Source of the DNA: Oegoconia quadripuncta
Lineage: Eukaryota; Arthropoda; Insecta; Lepidoptera; Autostichidae
Length of the DNA stretch: 64,000 nt
Direction of reading: 5' to 3'
Assembly (NCBI GenBank): GCA_949316235.1
Contig: OX438747.1
Location: 34,983,601-35,047,600 of the forward strand
The notes below the pieces were generated by a model. That model saw nothing but the letters and a program-made list of their open reading frames with translations. It ran no database searches and was not told where the DNA came from. Of the stretch, positions 62,168 through 64,000 are shown in pieces. A program made the translations under genes and the position numbers. Within the stretch, counting starts at the first letter, position 1. Each line of letters starts with the position of its first letter.

Positions 62168-63050
62168 GTTTCGGCGGGTGGCGTATATGAAGTTTTCATT
62201 CTGTTCGGTTATTTATTTCTGTGTCACCTATCTACCCTACCCCTCTCATGTCCCCTTCTAGTATGACCATATGTAGTAGTTTCCTGCCTTTTTGGCGAAA
62301 TTGGGCCCTTAATTTAACATCTGGGTGTCTTTTCTTTACGCAAAGCTTCTGGCAGATTTAGTTGACGTTTTATGAACAGTAGTAGTATTTCGCAGCAATG
62401 CAATAAAACTAACTTTTCCTATTTAGCAGGGAAAAAATTATTATGGAACGTACATTTTGTTTAATCAATTTTTTTATATGTATAACACATTTTATTTTAT
62501 ACATAAACATTATTAAAGAACTATATAAAACTAAAAAAAAATAAGAACTAGGCTATGATTTGCATAAATATTGCTGGAAGTGCCGCAATAGTGAATAGGA
62601 AACGAAACGACTCGACATAATTTTTTGATAAGGTTTAGCAGTTTGCAGCCTATTATGGGCAGATTCACAATTTGTGGATGGTCACACTTCTTATGTACAA
62701 GTTTGTTTTTATTTTAGGGCAGCGTTGCCGGTGCGGAACTTTTGTTCCGATTTTGGATTTTTTGACGCTCCGTGGTTACTCAACTGTCCGAGAACTTTTC
62801 GTAACTTAGGACTTCATATCGTTGTTTACATTTCGCAGCCTCTTCTATTTCCAAGTTATCATCACCCTCTAAATTCTGTCACTATTACCCTACATACATC
62901 GTGTATTATATTCATTTATATGTTCGTGTATATATTCATTTATATATTCGTAGGCTTATTTATGTACTTATTATTATGTACTTAAAATTTATTTTCTTAT
63001 TTTCATTTTACTTGTGTGCACTCTATGTTTCCCCTTCACTATTGTTATTT
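62168..63050. other. Stretch without a recognised gene
   Basis: Includes a 103-residue frame (62674-62985) without a domain and the tract TTCATTTATATATTCGTAGG also found near 17050. Confidence 0.4.
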
Positions 63051-63054
63051 CCTA

Positions 63055-63160
63055 TGTTGGGTTTGCTGGAAGATATCTCTTTTAGGGATAAGCTCGCCTT
63101 TTGTATATCTTACTCTGAAGTATCACTGTAATTGTTTTCTGTGTATGCAATAAAGTGTTA
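63055..63160 (+). repeat. Retroelement 3'UTR-type repeat
   Basis: GCTGGAAGATATCTCTTTTA, GGGATAAGCTCGCC, TATGCAATAAAGTGTTATTA: a diverged relative of 2866-2990. Confidence 0.5.
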
Positions 63161-64000
63161 TTACATACCAAATCTAAAACACAAACAACATTGTTCGACT
63201 TCCATACTAAAGATAGTTTCAGAATGGTTACTTTGCATGGGTTATAGACTTGATCGAATTCAGTTATGGTTCCTTGGGGAAAGTTGGTCGTAATCAAGTG
63301 AAGTCACCAGTAAACAGGAATTACAAGAATTCAAATTCACCCTGTAGACAGGGTGTCCCGTAAATAAAACCCGTAAGTAAAATCCTTGAAAGGGATGTAA
63401 GTGACCTTATGACTTACCATATGACCTCCTTTGCCGGGAATAAAAAGTCAACAGTTCCAAAACTATTGTCATTTTTTTTTTGGTTTTTGGCAGAAACCCT
63501 ATTTTCCATCAGTTTTTCGTTTGCCATTTTTGCAAATTCAGACACACTGCATTCTAACTTTTGCTAAATCTTCCTGAATAGTACAGCTTCGGGTAGTGTT
63601 ATTCCTCTATGGTACAGCTAAAGATTGCATTTCAAATCAATGGTTTACCATAACTAATACCTGATAGGTACCTATAAATATTTTTTAGATTTCATGTATA
63701 CAACATTATCATCATATATCAGCCGAAAGACGTCCACTGCTTGAAAAACTACTCCCTTATACATAAATGCAATAAATTGAATTGAATTTGGATGTTTTTG
63801 AAGCCAAGTGAGGTCTAATCGAACCTTAAAGATATACATAATTACGTAATCAATCAATCAAAATTCGCTTTATTGTTCTTTTGTCACTTGAATGGGAACT
63901 TTTTGTAACATTTTAGGCCCGGAATAGAAACTTAGCAAGCCCTGCTGCCGGCAACACTGAAGGGGATGTTGTATTGATGGACGGACGGAGGGATCTCACC
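63161..64000. other. Right edge of the window, no gene recognised
   Basis: 63208-63330 is the second copy of the 57368-57500 repeat. ACAGGGTGTCCCGTAAATAA at 63351 looks like one end of a mariner-type element whose partner is not in the window. Confidence 0.4.

Overview
The window looks like nuclear DNA of an insect, most likely a moth or butterfly (Lepidoptera). It is AT-rich and dense with transposable elements. Its one long spliced gene is a ZAD-type C2H2 zinc-finger gene, an insect-expanded class, and the repeats (mag-like Ty3, CR1/Jockey-type LINEs with short tandem tails, tRNA-derived SINEs, many TIR/MITE families, short Helitrons) are of the kind seen in Lepidoptera. No species can be named from the sequence alone.

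Host genes. (1) Three intronless F-box protein genes lie on the minus strand at 15169-16329, 26023-27171 and 30900-32102. They are tandem paralogues, and the first two also share their 5' flanks. (2) A THAP-domain start is split over two exons at 34035-34290 and looks cut short by repeats. (3) A ZAD + C2H2 zinc-finger gene on the plus strand can be assembled from ten exons between 34818 and 58104. All splice phases agree, giving a predicted 606-residue protein with about eleven fingers. Its introns are filled with mobile elements, including a full-length LINE whose 3' tail ends about 9 bases before an exon.

Mobile elements. 1-15 kb: an array of ~140-bp units invaded by a LINE (itself invaded by a 1.66-kb palindromic Tc1/mariner-type element), MITEs and a Helitron; then a 16-bp minisatellite and two hAT-type elements with clear 8-bp target duplications. 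18-25 kb: an intact Ty3/mag-like LTR retrotransposon with identical LTRs, inserted in an older LINE copy, followed by nested copies of a ~335-bp MITE. 27-33 kb: LINE and SINE fragments and palindromic MITEs around the F-box genes. 34-58 kb: introns of the zinc-finger gene, carrying SINEs, several MITE families, an intact two-ORF LINE (about 47640-52826), a GGAT-rich minisatellite and a long CA repeat. 58-64 kb: only repeats and unassigned AT-rich DNA.

The observations most worth a second look are: a candidate -1 frameshift heptamer at the stop codon of LINE ORF1, whose ORF2 has no ATG; the use of that LINE's tail as splice-acceptor tract of a host gene; the giant palindrome made from the 3' end of a transposase; and several insertions whose order can be read from restored target sites. 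No CRISPR array, rRNA or genuine tRNA gene was seen.
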